Assembly: GCA_022376515.1 (NCBI GenBank)
Contig: WTXI01000086.1
Coordinates: 62,001-126,000, forward strand
Reading direction: 5' to 3'
Source of the DNA: Lactifluus volemus
Taxonomy: Eukaryota; Basidiomycota; Agaricomycetes; Russulales; Russulaceae
Length of the DNA: 64,000 nt
The translations under genes and the position numbers were made by a program. Position 1 is the first letter of the stretch; each line of letters opens with the position of its first letter. The notes under the pieces are model-generated. The model did not search any database. It worked only from the letters and a program-made list of their open reading frames with translations, and had not been told where the DNA came from. Below are positions 34,715 to 44,643 of the stretch, piece after piece.

Positions 34715-36771
34715 TGTTACAGCTCTACTAGGGCCAGGTCCCAACTAGGGTTCAATGGTTCTGGTCTCTCCTAAGATCTAGACTCAGGGTGATGACATGC
34801 AGAGCCTTGTGGTGTTGTAGCACAACCACCAAGCTTCAATAGCCTTGTTAGGGCATGTAAAAGGGCAAGAGAAGAGAGGAAGAGAAGAAGGGGTGTTCTT
34901 AGATGCTCTAGGAGAGTGAAGACAATAGATTCAGATTAAAGCCAAAGCTGGGGTACAAGCTACCAGCTAAGGCCTTCTTATACAAGTTACACTAATTGTT
35001 GTATCAAACAAGGATAGAACAATAAGCATATGGTCAAGACAAAAGAAACTTGAGAACAATAAAACTCAGAACAACACGCTTCTTAGCCTCTTACCACCAT
35101 CATCGTCCTTTTTACAATGCCTTATCCTCCGGTCCTCTGCAAAGTCGACTATGAACAAGCTCACGCAGACACCATCTCTGGTGTTTCAGGTGCTCAGGAA
35201 GCCCTGGAGGCTGCCATCACAGTCCTGGCTAACATGCCCCCTGGGGATGAGGCAGCCATGGAGTCTGCCCTCAAAGTGTCGCTCCTAGCTGCCACGTCAG
35301 CAACATTTCCTCCCTCCCTGCCCCCTCCCTCCCTCTCTCCCTCCCCAGACCCTGCAACCTTGACCTCTTCCTTGGAAGCTAGATCCCGGTTGGCGCAGAT
35401 GTTTGGGAAGGGCAGTGTTCCCTCTCCCTCTCTCTCAGAGGCCCCTCCCCTGGCCCCCACAGGACAGCAGGATGAGTCTGGCCCTTCTAATTCTCGTGAA
35501 TTTTACCCTCCCCGGGTTTTTACTGAGACACCCATTTCTCAGCCCACTTCAACACCTGCCATGGATACTTTGGATGGTAGGGCAGAGGCCGCCTTCACAA
35601 CCTGTCACTTTTACCCTGGTAAAAAGTTTGTCAAGAAGAAGGCACTTCCTGCGGATGACAAACTCTTCATTTTCGACATCTACAACATCTTCTGTCGCTG
35701 TTAGTACCTCTCCATGGACCACCTCAAGGCTAATGCCCTCTCAGCTCAAAAGGCCAAGGATGGAAAAATTTCCTGGGTTGAGTTTACTCCCCAGTTCCAC
35801 ACTCACCTGGTCAAGTGTGCTGTTGTGCTTGTGCCTCGCCCCATCAAAAAGGTGAAACAGGTGATGTTTGGGTTTATTTTAGAGCTTCTCAATGGGGAAG
35901 GCCCAACAGCCTTCTTTGATCTCACCAAAGGGCAATGGCATCAAACCCAAGCTTAGAAGGAAAAGAAGCAACTTGCATGGAAAAGGAATTGCACATCAAG
36001 GCAAGAATGCCAGAAGACCGCGGAAGAAGCAGTCAAAGGCAGACCACAACAGCAATGCCAGCAGTGCAGACATAAGTTCGCCTCGTGCAAAGCCATGAAG
36101 AGACACCAATGCCCTTTGTCCAAAGAGGCGAGCAGGAAAAGTGAGGAGGGGAAGGGCAAAGGTAAAGCTGATGCCCCCCCCCAAACCGAACAAGCCGGCC
36201 CCCAAGACTCCTACCACACCCTCTTCCTCCCTCACTCCCTCAGCCACTACTGCTCTGCAAGCTGTGAAGACATCGAAGCTGAAAGCGCCGCCGAAAAAAA
36301 AGAAACCAAAGGCTGCCCCAAGAGCGCCAGAGGTCCCCTCCAGTGCGATAAGAGCTGCTTATAGTCGTCCCCCTGTCCACACAATGGCCAGAGAGCTTGC
36401 TTCTGACCAGCCCTATGAGAGTACTGTGGACAGACATTCGGAACGGTTGAACACTGCGAAGAAACGCCAGACGCGCCGTGGGCTGATGGACACTTTACAT
36501 GACAAGTGATAAGTCTTAGGTAGTAGTTCTGGTAGGACTTTGACACGGTATAGCAGGCAATCCCCAGAAATCCGTCTAGTTAATAGAAAAGTCTTTCAAA
36601 AAAAAAAAAAAAAAAACTCAGAACAATAACACTGAACCAAACAGAACAAACAATAGAACAGCAAGACAATAGATCAGTCAGCACAATAGAGAAACACATG
36701 GAAGGGACATCATCCCAGTGAGTAAGCTGTTATGGAAGCATAGGGTCCAACTTGTCCTGCATTCTGTAACA
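34715..36771 (-). repeat. Solo LTR (family F) with TSD CTACA, split by a retroposon
   Basis: The reverse complement begins TGTTACAGAATGCAGGAC (36771) and ends GAGCTGTAACA (34715). CTACA flanks it at 34710-34714 and 36772-36776. The retroposon at 35075-36617 lies inside. A second family-F LTR in the other orientation starts at 37772. Confidence 0.9.
35075..36617 (+). mobile_element. Complete ORF1-only retroposon (copy 2) with poly(A) and 10-bp TSD
   Basis: 1.54 kb from CACGCTTCTTAGCCTCTTACC to an A-run of about 18, flanked by CTCAGAACAA at 35065-35074 and 36618-36627. ORF1 starts at ATG 35117. Residues 1-110 are Ala/Pro/Ser-rich, followed by a conserved block (FYPGKKFVKKKALPADDK, ISWVEFTPQFHTHLVKCAVV), a C2H2-type finger (CQQCRHKFASCKAMKRHQC), a Lys-rich tail (APPKKKKPKAAPRA) and the end KKRQTRRGLMDTLHDK, stop at 36509. 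A TAG at 35702 replaces a Trp codon, and a C-run near 36175 shifts frame. There is no reverse transcriptase. Both copies start at the same point, so this is a full-length non-autonomous unit, probably moved by a LINE in trans. Confidence 0.88.
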
Positions 36772-36776
36772 CTACA

Positions 36777-37771
36777 GGTAAACTCCTTGAATTATACAAT
36801 CTGTATGTACTCTCAATAACAATAACGAATATGTGTACTTTATCACCTTTTTTGCCATCACACAAACAAGTTTACATCTCACAAAGCATTCCCAACCTCA
36901 AACATGGCACTAGCACCTCAGTCATCGCAACATACAGACCATCCTGGATATGGCCTGAGCACATGTCATAGAAGACATGCCAATCAACCTCTTGACTTTA
37001 CCTGCAAAATGTGTCACCTGTATACTTGGAAAACAAAGCCACTCCCTGATTCCTAAAGTCTGTGAAGGCCCAAAATCAATGGAAAAGTTGGAACATGTTT
37101 ATATAGATCTTTGTGGCCCAATGTTGTTGCTATCATGGACACAGAACCATTACATTATAAATATCATTGATAACTACTCTAACTTTAGCTGGACTGTCCC
37201 CTTAAAATCAAAGAACAACACCATTCTTGTACTCCTGCCTTGGCACAAAGCTGTCAAAAATCAGAGCAAATCAAAACTACACTCAATCATTACTGACAAT
37301 GGCAAGGTGATCAATTTCATTACAAAAGCTTGGTGTGATAAGTACGGTATTACTCACTACACCACTGCACCCTACATATCTCTGCAAAACAGAAAAGTGG
37401 AATGACTACACTGAATGATTGTCTCCCACACCTGATCGATGTGAATTGCATGCCAAGCACCCAATGATCTCTGGGATGAGTTCTGTCTTACCACAGGCTA
37501 TCTTATGAACCATGTCTTCACCACCACGCTTAAAGACAAAACCCCATTTGAACTATGGTTTGGATGTTGCCCATTGTTTTCACATCTATGTGAAATAGGC
37601 TGTGCTGCCTACTCACTCATACACAACCAACCCAAACTTCTTGCACATTCCACCCCCTGTATCCTGATCAGTTATACCCATCATTCTAAGGCTTATTGCC
37701 TATGAGACCCTGAGTCTGACCATGTTTTTAATTATTTTCATGTGTTTTCCATTGAACACCTTGATAGCAGC
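36777..37771 (+). pseudogene. Copia integrase fragment
   Basis: Reads CVTCILGKQSHSLIPK (zinc-binding tail of gag-pre-integrase), EHVYIDLCGPM (first catalytic D), SIITDNGKVINF (second D), then YISLQNRKVE, stop, in the position of the P-Q-N-G-x-x-E motif, and FELWFGCCPLFSHL, ISYTHHSKAY. The order is that of a copia integrase; stops near 37404 and 37704 and weak catalytic words show it is dead. It ends at the family-F LTR, which does not share a target duplication with it. Confidence 0.8.
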
Positions 37772-39685
37772 TGTTACAGAATGCAGGACACATTGGACCC
37801 TATGCTTCCATAACTGCTTACTCACTAGGATGACACTTCCTTTCCATGCATTTTCCATTGTACTAACTGACCTATTGTTCTGTGTACTATTGTTCTTCCC
37901 AATCTGTCCAGTGTTATTGTTCTGAGCCTCTATTGTCCTCAGTTGCTATTGTCTCGACCCCACGCTTATTGTCTCACCTCTTCTGGTAGAACAATTAGCA
38001 TGACTTATATAAAGTAGGCTGCAGCTGGTAGGTTGTACCCCAGCTTCAGCTTTAACCCAAATTTACTATCTTCACTCTCCTAGGCATCAGGAAAATCTGA
38101 GTTTTTCTTAACAGCGCTTGAGCATGCTTAATATGACTTAACAACACTTCTAAGCACTTTTAAGCAAAATGTCTCTAAGCTGGCCATGCTTAGGCTAAGC
38201 TAGGTCTTCTCCTTAATTTGACTTAGCCAGGGCTTATTGTTGCTTATCTTGGGCTTAGGTTGGGAGATTCACTTAAATGGTAGCTTAGATCTGTGCTTAC
38301 CAAAAGTTTCAATCACATAAATTTAGACAATAAATCTATATATTGAGACTAAACTACAACATGACTAGGACTATGTACAGAAGACCCAAGGGTTCCACCA
38401 GCCTTGGTGGAATAGCCCTGGCAGGGGTGGGGGCTGCAGAGCCATAGGGAGGTGGTGGTGGAGGTGTGGGAGGAGGTGTGGGAGAAGGTGCAGGAGGAAG
38501 TGAGGTGCATGGGAAGGGTGAGAGAATGCACAGAGGAAACGAGGGACCCAGGAGGTGCAAGAGAGCACACAGGAGGAAATGAGGGGCCTGGGAGGCACAG
38601 GAGGCACGGGGCACAAAGGAGCGAGAAAGCGCAAGAGAAAGTGCAGGAGAAGGTGCAGGATGTGGGAGAAGCCATGGAAGCTGTGGGAGGAGCTGCAGGA
38701 AGCATAGGAGGAGGAGGTGCAGGGAATGGTAGTCCAGGTGGCAGAGGCAGCAGTGTAGGCAATGAAAAAAAGAAAAAGTCAGTATACATTGGGGTAGGAC
38801 AGGCAGCATGACAATGTACCAGGGTGTTAGCACAGGCAGCGCAACAACAGACTGCCTCACAGAGACAGTGGATCCAAGAGGTGGTGAAAGTGGTGGGGGA
38901 GATGCAGGTACAGGAGGCCCATGATGATGCAACAGAGGCAGGGGCAGAACCAGAGGCAGAGGCAGAACCAGAGAAGGAGACAGAGGTAGGGGCAGAGAAG
39001 GAGAGGATATAGAGGAAGCAGCGGTGGGACATGTTGGGATGGGGCAGACAACGATGGAGGGGGATAGAGGGAAAGATAGAAAGGGGTGGCAGACTATGAG
39101 AGGCATGAAAATTAACATTATGCAAACAGTAGTAAATAATACACCCACTGTAATGACTTAGCAAAAATTTTGCAAGTCACGACAGCATTTTTTTTTGGAC
39201 TTTAGTTAAATTACATAAATTAATTTTTTATTTCTGTTTGCTTGTCTTAAGTGTCTTACACATCTTAATTACTTAATGTGCTTATCTTTGGTCTTGATGT
39301 CATGGTTCACAGGGACCATGGCTCAAAGTGAGCTTTGTTTCTAGTCTGGCTATTTGTTACGGTGAGTCAGACAAGACTAGCAACACCAAATGGTCAATCT
39401 AAGAACACGCAGGCAAGTTCCTGTGAAAGATAGACTTGACTGTGCGAACTCTCGGGTTCATATCATGCGAGGCAGGTAGTATGGGCCAGTGCACGTGATG
39501 GTCAGAGTTACTGTTCCCAAAGAGGATAGATAGTGGCAGATGGACAAAGGATGATCTGTAAGTTCAACCGCAATGTGGGCACGAGCATACTTAGAGGGAA
39601 GGGGGTTCCTTGCCTCTATGGACACTCATGGGAGGTTGAACTAAGGTTTGTGCAAAATGAAGGGGGAGGAATCAGACAATCCTTC

Positions 39686-40173
39686 TGTCACGGTCAGGTC
39701 ATCATGGTGTGGTTTCTCGGGTTCGGGATCATGCTGACTAAGCAGAACGACAAAGCGGCTGCGAGGACTAAGGCATGAAGGTCTAGTCTAAGGTTCAGAG
39801 GGAGAGGACTCTGCTGTGGCGTGATCCACACAAGTCTTCAGAGACTTTACTCAGAGAGGAAGCAGTCTTTAGAATAGAGGGAAAGGGAAGGCCGGAAAGC
39901 CACTTGTATTGCTCGCTGTACTGACTACCTGAGTTCTACAGGAGAATGAGCTTAAGGCCCGTCTCAGAGGTACAAGAGATATATATACTGGAACATTGGA
40001 TTGTACTAGAATGTTCAGGGATATACCTGTAAATGTATGGAAATGTATAGAACAGACCGGAACGTCACGGAACTTAATGGAAGGTAGGAGAATCGTCCAA
40101 CATATCGATGAGTAAGCGAGGAAAATGATGAGCTAAGGTCACCTGTGACCGTCACGTCACGTTTACTGTAACA
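39686..40173 (+). repeat. Solo LTR (family D) with TSD CCTTC
   Basis: 488 bp from TGTCACGGTCAGGTC to GTTTACTGTAACA, flanked by CCTTC at 39681-39685 and 40174-40178. Contains ATATATATACTGG as TATA candidate near 39980. Only copy of this family in the window. Confidence 0.92.
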
Positions 40174-40608
40174 CCTTCACCCTCGATTTTGTACAAGGTT
40201 CAGGGCATCTGTGAGCTTGTTTACAAGGCATAAACAGGCAAACAGATGTTCTGATTGTGGCACGAAGGTACCTTAACTAAAGGTACAAAGAGGGGATGCA
40301 CAAGAAAAAGAGAGGGAGATTGAGTGTCAAGCAACAAGCTATGATTCTCAACGAAGCTGAAGCTAGGGCTTTAGCTCATCTACAGGGCCCTATTTATGCA
40401 TACAGAGGGCCAGCCAACTATCCTACAAGGGTCACAGTAAAGTAGCAAAGTCAAGACCATTGACTAAGGACCTGAGTCAGTTCTGATGACTTAAGAACTG
40501 ACTCAGTGCATCTGACTCAAGATCTGAGTCAAGAACGCTGACTCAAGATTTGAGTCATGATTCCTGAGTCAAACACACGTCCAAAACGGTGACACACAGC
40601 CCCTAGAA

Positions 40609-40780
40609 CATCAGGAAAACCCATCTGGCCTTAAAGTGTATTAGATGCTCCTTAGAGCTTACTTAAGTGTCTTATTGACATTGGCAAGTAGAAGGATCTA
40701 CTTGCCAATGTCAATAAGACACTTAAGTAAGCTCTAAGGAGCATCTAATACACTTTAAGGCCAGATGGGTTTTCCTGATG
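40609..40780. mobile_element. 172-bp CATCAG MITE in family-A LTR
   Basis: Best preserved CATCTGGCC-subtype copy, a near perfect palindrome. The empty site in other LTRs is CCTAGAAGTCGCAC; here CCTAGAA, MITE, AAGTC, so AA was duplicated. Confidence 0.94.
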
Positions 40781-41230
40781 AAGTCAAACAGAGGGGGCTG
40801 GCCAAGGAAAGGGATCCTAGGTCATAACACAAGGTGAAAAATAGACAGAAAACAGTAGCAAATGGGCTGGACAGCCTGCATAACCGTAACACTTGATTTG
40901 CTTGCTTGTTGTACATACTCATTTTCTAAGCAAAAAATAAGCAGCTTGAGCAACTTGACAGGCTTAAAAATGAAATAAGCTGGTTAAGCTGTCTAAGTTT
41001 TTTCTGGATTTTCCTGATGTAGAGCACCTAAGAATCTCCTCTCCTCTCCTCTTCTCCCCTCTTCTCTTATCCTCTTATACACCCTAACAAGGCTGTTAAA
41101 GCTTGGTGGTTGTGTTACAACACCACAGGACTCTGCATGTCATCACCTTGAGTGACCCTGAGTCCAGGTCCTAGGAGAGACCAGAAACACTGAACTCTAG
41201 TTGGGAACTGGCCCTAGTAGAGCCATAACA

Positions 41231-42178
41231 AAAGCCAAAGCTTACTATCACCAGTGGATGTCCACCTGGGACTATCTGCAACAACCAGACTACTTGCAGA
41301 TCAAAGAATTGTTAATCAATGCACACTTGAACAAGAACACTGCCTGTTAGGAACAAGTGGTTCCTATGCTCTTGGTAAAGTCAGGTGGTTCAGATAAACC
41401 TTAGTGACGTCAGTCAATAAGGGTCAGGTTCAGAAGATACTAAGTCAACAGTCATGTGACAGAGTATTCAGCAGTAACTTACAGCATTACTGACGGTGTG
41501 AGACAGGGATCAGATGTCTGAGAGGTTCAGAAATAAAATATGAAGGTTCTCAGAACAGTAAGCTCATATTGTAGGCTTAAGTCCAAGCTGGTGAGCCAGG
41601 GCCTAAGTGAGGGTCCTTATATACATGAGCTACCTAGTCAGAAGGAGTCAGCATGAGTTGTAGGTAAGGAGTCACCGTGACTCATGGTGATGAGTCATAA
41701 CAAGTCACAGTAAGTCGAGTCTATGCATGAGTCAGTTCGAGTCACATGGCTTATGTAATCATACAGTACTCAGTCCAGATGTGAGAATTGTAAGTGATCA
41801 GTCATGTGAGAAAATTTACATAAGGGAGGCAGTAACCATGTGACTGTAACACTGCCATACGAGAGTACTATTGGTCAAGAGAAATAGAAAGGTGGTGCTG
41901 GAAAGAAGCAATCATCTCCTGCTCACATACAATCAAGCACCTAGAACAAATAGTGGGTGCAGGAACAGAATTATTTCAATCTGAGCAAGGAAACACATTG
42001 ATTCTCTATCTCCCCAAAGATCACATTACCTTTCACATGCAAGGCTGGACAGGAATAATGATGGGTCTTTGATCATTATCTGGGATACAGACCAAGAAGA
42101 CCTAGGGACCATGCCACACAGGAGAAGTAATCATAGTGCCAACACATAGTTGTGTTCCCACTGAGAAGGAGCATGATG
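41231..42178 (+). other. Decayed open frame split by a solo LTR
   Basis: Removing the LTR at 41345-41851 and one CTGCC restores a frame of about 100 codons: INAHLNKNTAIREYYWSRE, IERWCWKEAIISCSHTIK, GTELFQSEQGNTLILYLP, up to a TGA at about 42072. It lacks stops across the former junction. I do not recognise it; a transposon-derived protein is likely. The rest to 42178 shows no coding signal. Confidence 0.4.
41345..41851 (-). repeat. Solo gypsy family-B LTR with TSD CTGCC
   Basis: 507 bp; the reverse complement starts TGTTACAGTCACATGG and ends CCACTTGTTCCTAACA. CTGCC flanks it at 41340-41344 and 41852-41856. It contains several TGACTCA/TGAGTCA words and TATATAAGG. Confidence 0.93.
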
Positions 42179-42791
42179 GTATGTGTCACGGTTCGCAGGG
42201 ACCGTGGCTTGAAGTGAGCGTCGTTCTGGTTGGCTATTTGCTGCGGCGAGTCGGACAAGACTAGCAACACCAAATAGTCGATTCTAGTACACACAGGCAA
42301 GGTCCCACAGGGAGTAGACTTGACTGTGCAAACTCTGGGTGTCTGTATTGCGCGAGACGGACTAGCGGGCCGGCGCACGCGATGGTCGGAGTTACCGTTC
42401 CCAAAAGGGATAGACGGTGGCAGATGAGTTAATGACGATGTGTAGGTTCAACCGCAACACAGGCGCGAGTGTATTTGGAATGCAAGAGATGCTCGCCTTC
42501 CAAGGACACTCGTGAGAGGTTGAACTAAGGTTCGAGGGCAGACGCGGGGTGAGAAGTGGGGACTACTTCTCACAGCACGTTCGTATTAGGGTTCAGGCGT
42601 CTGGGGACTTGTTGCACGGAAATGGAACAAGTTCACAGATGTCTGATCGTGGCGCGAAGTACCTGGATCAAGGTACGAAGAGGGGATTCACAAGAAGAGA
42701 GGAGGAGATGCGATGCGAGTGTGAGCAGGAGACAATGAACTGCGATTCTAGACGAAGCTGAAGCTGGGGCTTTAGCTCGTCTACAGGGCCC

Positions 42792-42798
42792 TATTTAT
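42792..42798 (-). promoter_or_regulatory. TATA box of the family-A LTR
   Basis: ATAAATA in sense orientation, 33 bases upstream of AGCTTCAGCTT, a spacing that fits transcription start. The equivalent box in the 5' LTR is 50373-50367. Conserved in all LTR-A copies that contain this part. Confidence 0.7.
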
Positions 42799-42873
42799 GC
42801 GTACAGAGGGCCAGCCAACTATCCTACAAAGGTCACAGTACAGTAGCGAAGTCAAGACTATTGACTAAGGACC

Positions 42874-42972
42874 TGAGTCAGTTCTGATGACTCAAGAACT
42901 GACTCAGTGCGTCTGACTCAAGATCTGAGTCAAGAACGCTGACTCAAGATTTGAGTCATGATCCCTGAGTCA
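42874..42972. promoter_or_regulatory. Array of eight TGA(C/G)TCA sites in LTR U3
   Basis: Heptamers start at 42874, 42888, 42900, 42914, 42926, 42940, 42952 and 42966: spacings 14, 12, 14, 12, 14, 12, 14. TGACTCA is the core site of Gcn4/AP-1-type bZIP factors. The array is 76-180 bases upstream of the TATA box in sense direction. The same layout is in the LTR copies at 50449-50547, 16834-16940 (largely) and 40460-40570. Activation by an amino-acid-starvation or stress bZIP factor is an inference. Confidence 0.8.
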
Positions 42973-43119
42973 AGTACACATCCAAAACGGCGATGCACAG
43001 CCCCTAGAAGTCGCACAGAGGGGGCTGGCCAAGGAAAGGGATCCTAGGTCATAACACAAGTCGAAAAATAGACGGAAAATAGTAAGGAATGGGCCGGACG
43101 GCCTGCATAACCGTAACAG

Positions 43120-43134
43120 TACCCTCTCTCCTAG
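43120..43134 (-). other. Polypurine tract of the family-A gypsy element
   Basis: In sense orientation AGGAGAGAGGGTAC lies directly before the 3' LTR start TGTTACGG, the place where plus-strand synthesis of gypsy elements is primed. Confidence 0.75.
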
Positions 43135-43155
43135 GCGCATGTACCACCATGTGCC

Positions 43156-44643
43156 TCAGTCACCCCTGTCCATGGATTCCCAGTCAAGGTCATCCCAAAG
43201 CGCCTCACCTGCGTCGACGTCATCTGCGTCATACTCATCCCAAAGATGAGTAACGGGCCGCAACTCCGTGGCCTTGACAGGACAGTTCCTCCCATAGTAC
43301 TGGTGGTCAGGGAAGACCTGGCACCTATAGACAGTGCAACGCGTATGGGGGTGGTGACAGTCATGGGAGTAGTGCCCCCTCTTCTGGCAATAGAGGCACT
43401 CCCTCCACAAAGGACAGTTCTCGTACTTGTGGTCCACCCCGTCCCTGTTGCACTTGCCGCAATAATGTGCCTTCTTCCCCTTCCTCTTGCGCTTACCAGT
43501 GATTCTCAGAGGGCTGACTCCGGAATCACCACCAGACGGCCCCCCATGCGACGAAGACACAACGACGAGTGAACGTAGGCCGTCCCCATCTGCTGCACGT
43601 ATCCCCTGGAGTTGATGAGCACCGTCACCTGCAGAAGGTTGGGCCCAGCTGAAGACCTTCCAGGGATCATGAGGGGATTCGGATCGCAGCGCGTGGGGGT
43701 CTCCAGCGACATGACTTCTGGCTGGAACCTCATGTCCGCTGCTAGCGTCTCCAGGACTTCCTGGATAGGCGAGAGTTGGGGAGGCAGCGTCGGGCCTGGG
43801 AGAGGAGATGGGGTCCTCGGATGGTACGAGGGACTGCGGCGAGGCTCTTGGCGAGGCGAGCGGGTGGTCCTCCTGTACAGTGGAGGCGCTGATCTGGGCT
43901 GGTTCTGCTGGGGTGTCCTCGGCAAGGGACGCCTCTGAGAGGGACCACTCTCCCCCCTCACAGACCGCGAGGGAGTTGAACGACGAGTCGAGGAGTTGGA
44001 GGTAGTCATCCTCCGAGTTGGGGTACTGGAACGCAAGTTGTAAGGCATTACTCATGGAGGAGGAGGCAGTGGGGGTGATGATGGTGCGGATCCACCTCTT
44101 CCTCTTCGCTTTTATCCTCCCTCCCCCTATCGCATTGGGGTTGCGTTGATAGAACTCCTTAATGAGCTCTGGAGCCTTCACATTGTCGGCGGGTTCCCAA
44201 CTATCATGAGCGGGTGAATATCCCTTCCAACGAAGGAGATACTCAAGCCTTTCTGCCTTCCCTTTCTTGCGCGCATCAATGATCTGCTCCACCTCATATT
44301 CTGGTTCGCCTTCCATCAGATCAGGTGGCGGTTCTGCGAAGTTGCGCCCATGCTCTTCCGTTTCCTTGTAGGGTGTTAACAAGGACGCATGGAAGACATT
44401 ATGAATGCGCCAGTGTGGGGGAAGCTGGAGGCGATGCACCACTGGGGAAATGACGTCAATGATGGGGAATGGACCATATCTCTTTGGTCCCAACTTTGCG
44501 GACGGGTACATCGTTTTTAGGTTTGTTCCCTCCAACAATACTTGTTGCCCTTTTCGAATGGGCGGAAGTGCCTTTGACTCTTCTTTCTCTGGCGTCGTTT
44601 CAGCCACAGCTCCTGTGCTTTTCTGATGGCATCTTGAGCGCAT
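43156..44643 (-). CDS. Gypsy family-A pol 3' frame: chromodomain plus zinc-binding extension
   Basis: Open for 495 codons and undamaged. Residues about 20-85 are the integrase C-terminal module (KGQQVLLEGTNLKTMYPSAK, GPKRYGPFPII). Residues about 115-165 are the chromodomain with the aromatic residues of a histone-tail cage (Y at the start, W and Y in LLRWKGYSP, then W-E-P). Residues about 200-380 are low-complexity. The tail (about 400-470) has CGKCNRDGVDHKYENC, CLYCQKRGHYSHDC and HPHTRCTVYRC, at least two Cys/His knuckles, and ends in an acidic DEYDADDVDAGEALWDDL. Most Tf1-like elements stop soon after the chromodomain, so the 250-residue extension is unusual. It may bind nucleic acid. Confidence 0.85.
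   Translation of the reverse strand: MRSRCHQKSTGAVAETTPEKEESKALPPIRKGQQVLLEGTNLKTMYPSAKLGPKRYGPFPIIDVISPVVHRLQLPPHWRIHNVFHASLLTPYKETEEHGRNFAEPPPDLMEGEPEYEVEQIIDARKKGKAERLEYLLRWKGYSPAHDSWEPADNVKAPELIKEFYQRNPNAIGGGRIKAKRKRWIRTIITPTASSSMSNALQLAFQYPNSEDDYLQLLDSSFNSLAVCEGGEWSLSEASLAEDTPAEPAQISASTVQEDHPLASPRASPQSLVPSEDPISSPRPDAASPTLAYPGSPGDASSGHEVPARSHVAGDPHALRSESPHDPWKVFSWAQPSAGDGAHQLQGIRAADGDGLRSLVVVSSSHGGPSGGDSGVSPLRITGKRKRKGKKAHYCGKCNRDGVDHKYENCPLWRECLYCQKRGHYSHDCHHPHTRCTVYRCQVFPDHQYYGRNCPVKATELRPVTHLWDEYDADDVDAGEALWDDLDWESMDRGD

Larger units (their letters stand above)
39298..40891 (+). repeat. Solo family-A LTR with TSD CTTGA, twice interrupted
   Basis: TGTCATGGTTCACAGGG to CATAACCGTAACA, flanked by CTTGA at 39293-39297 and 40892-40896. 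It holds the family-D LTR at 39686 and a MITE at 40609. The TGA(C/G)TCA array is at about 40460-40570. Confidence 0.93.
38085..41019. mobile_element. Long CATCAG TIR element with nested LTRs
   Basis: Ends CATCAGGAAAATCTG and ...GATTTTCCTGATG, with many TTAAGC/CTTAAG words inside both ends. The empty site in the other family-F LTR reads CCTAGAGCATC; here CCTAGG precedes and TAGAGC follows, consistent with a 2-3 bp duplication plus one changed base. The internal part 38350-39150 is a GA-rich, low-complexity stretch similar to 51690-52130 in the other long element (shared words RQWIQEV / CQWVQEV, then Ala/Glu/Gln-rich). No transposase. Without the nested LTR-A it is about 1.3 kb. Confidence 0.78.
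37772..41230 (+). repeat. Family-F LTR containing a four-level insertion nest
   Basis: Begins TGTTACAGAATGCAGGAC and ends GAGCCATAACA. It is interrupted by the CATCAG TIR element at 38085-41019. The two LTR parts (37772-38084, 41020-41230) match the inverted copy at 34715-36771. The pentamers outside (GCAGC, AAAGC) do not agree, so it may be one LTR of a larger, rearranged element. Confidence 0.82.
42184..43118 (-). repeat. 3' LTR of the family-A gypsy element
   Basis: 935 bp. In sense orientation (minus strand) it starts TGTTACGGTTATGCAGGC and ends GAACCGTGACA. U3 holds the eight-site TGA(C/G)TCA array (42972-42874), TATA at 42798-42792 and the presumed start of R at 42765 with AGCTTCAGCTT. 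Confidence 0.95.

Noticed and set aside
34715..37771. The inverted family-F LTR as 5' LTR of the copia integrase fragment
   Set aside because: It is in the wrong orientation and has its own CTACA duplication on both sides.
38350..39164. Long open frames on both strands in the GA-rich stretch (up to 271 codons)
   Set aside because: Low-complexity (Ala/Glu/Gln or Ser/Pro/Cys) in every frame; frames exist because of composition, inside a non-autonomous transposon.
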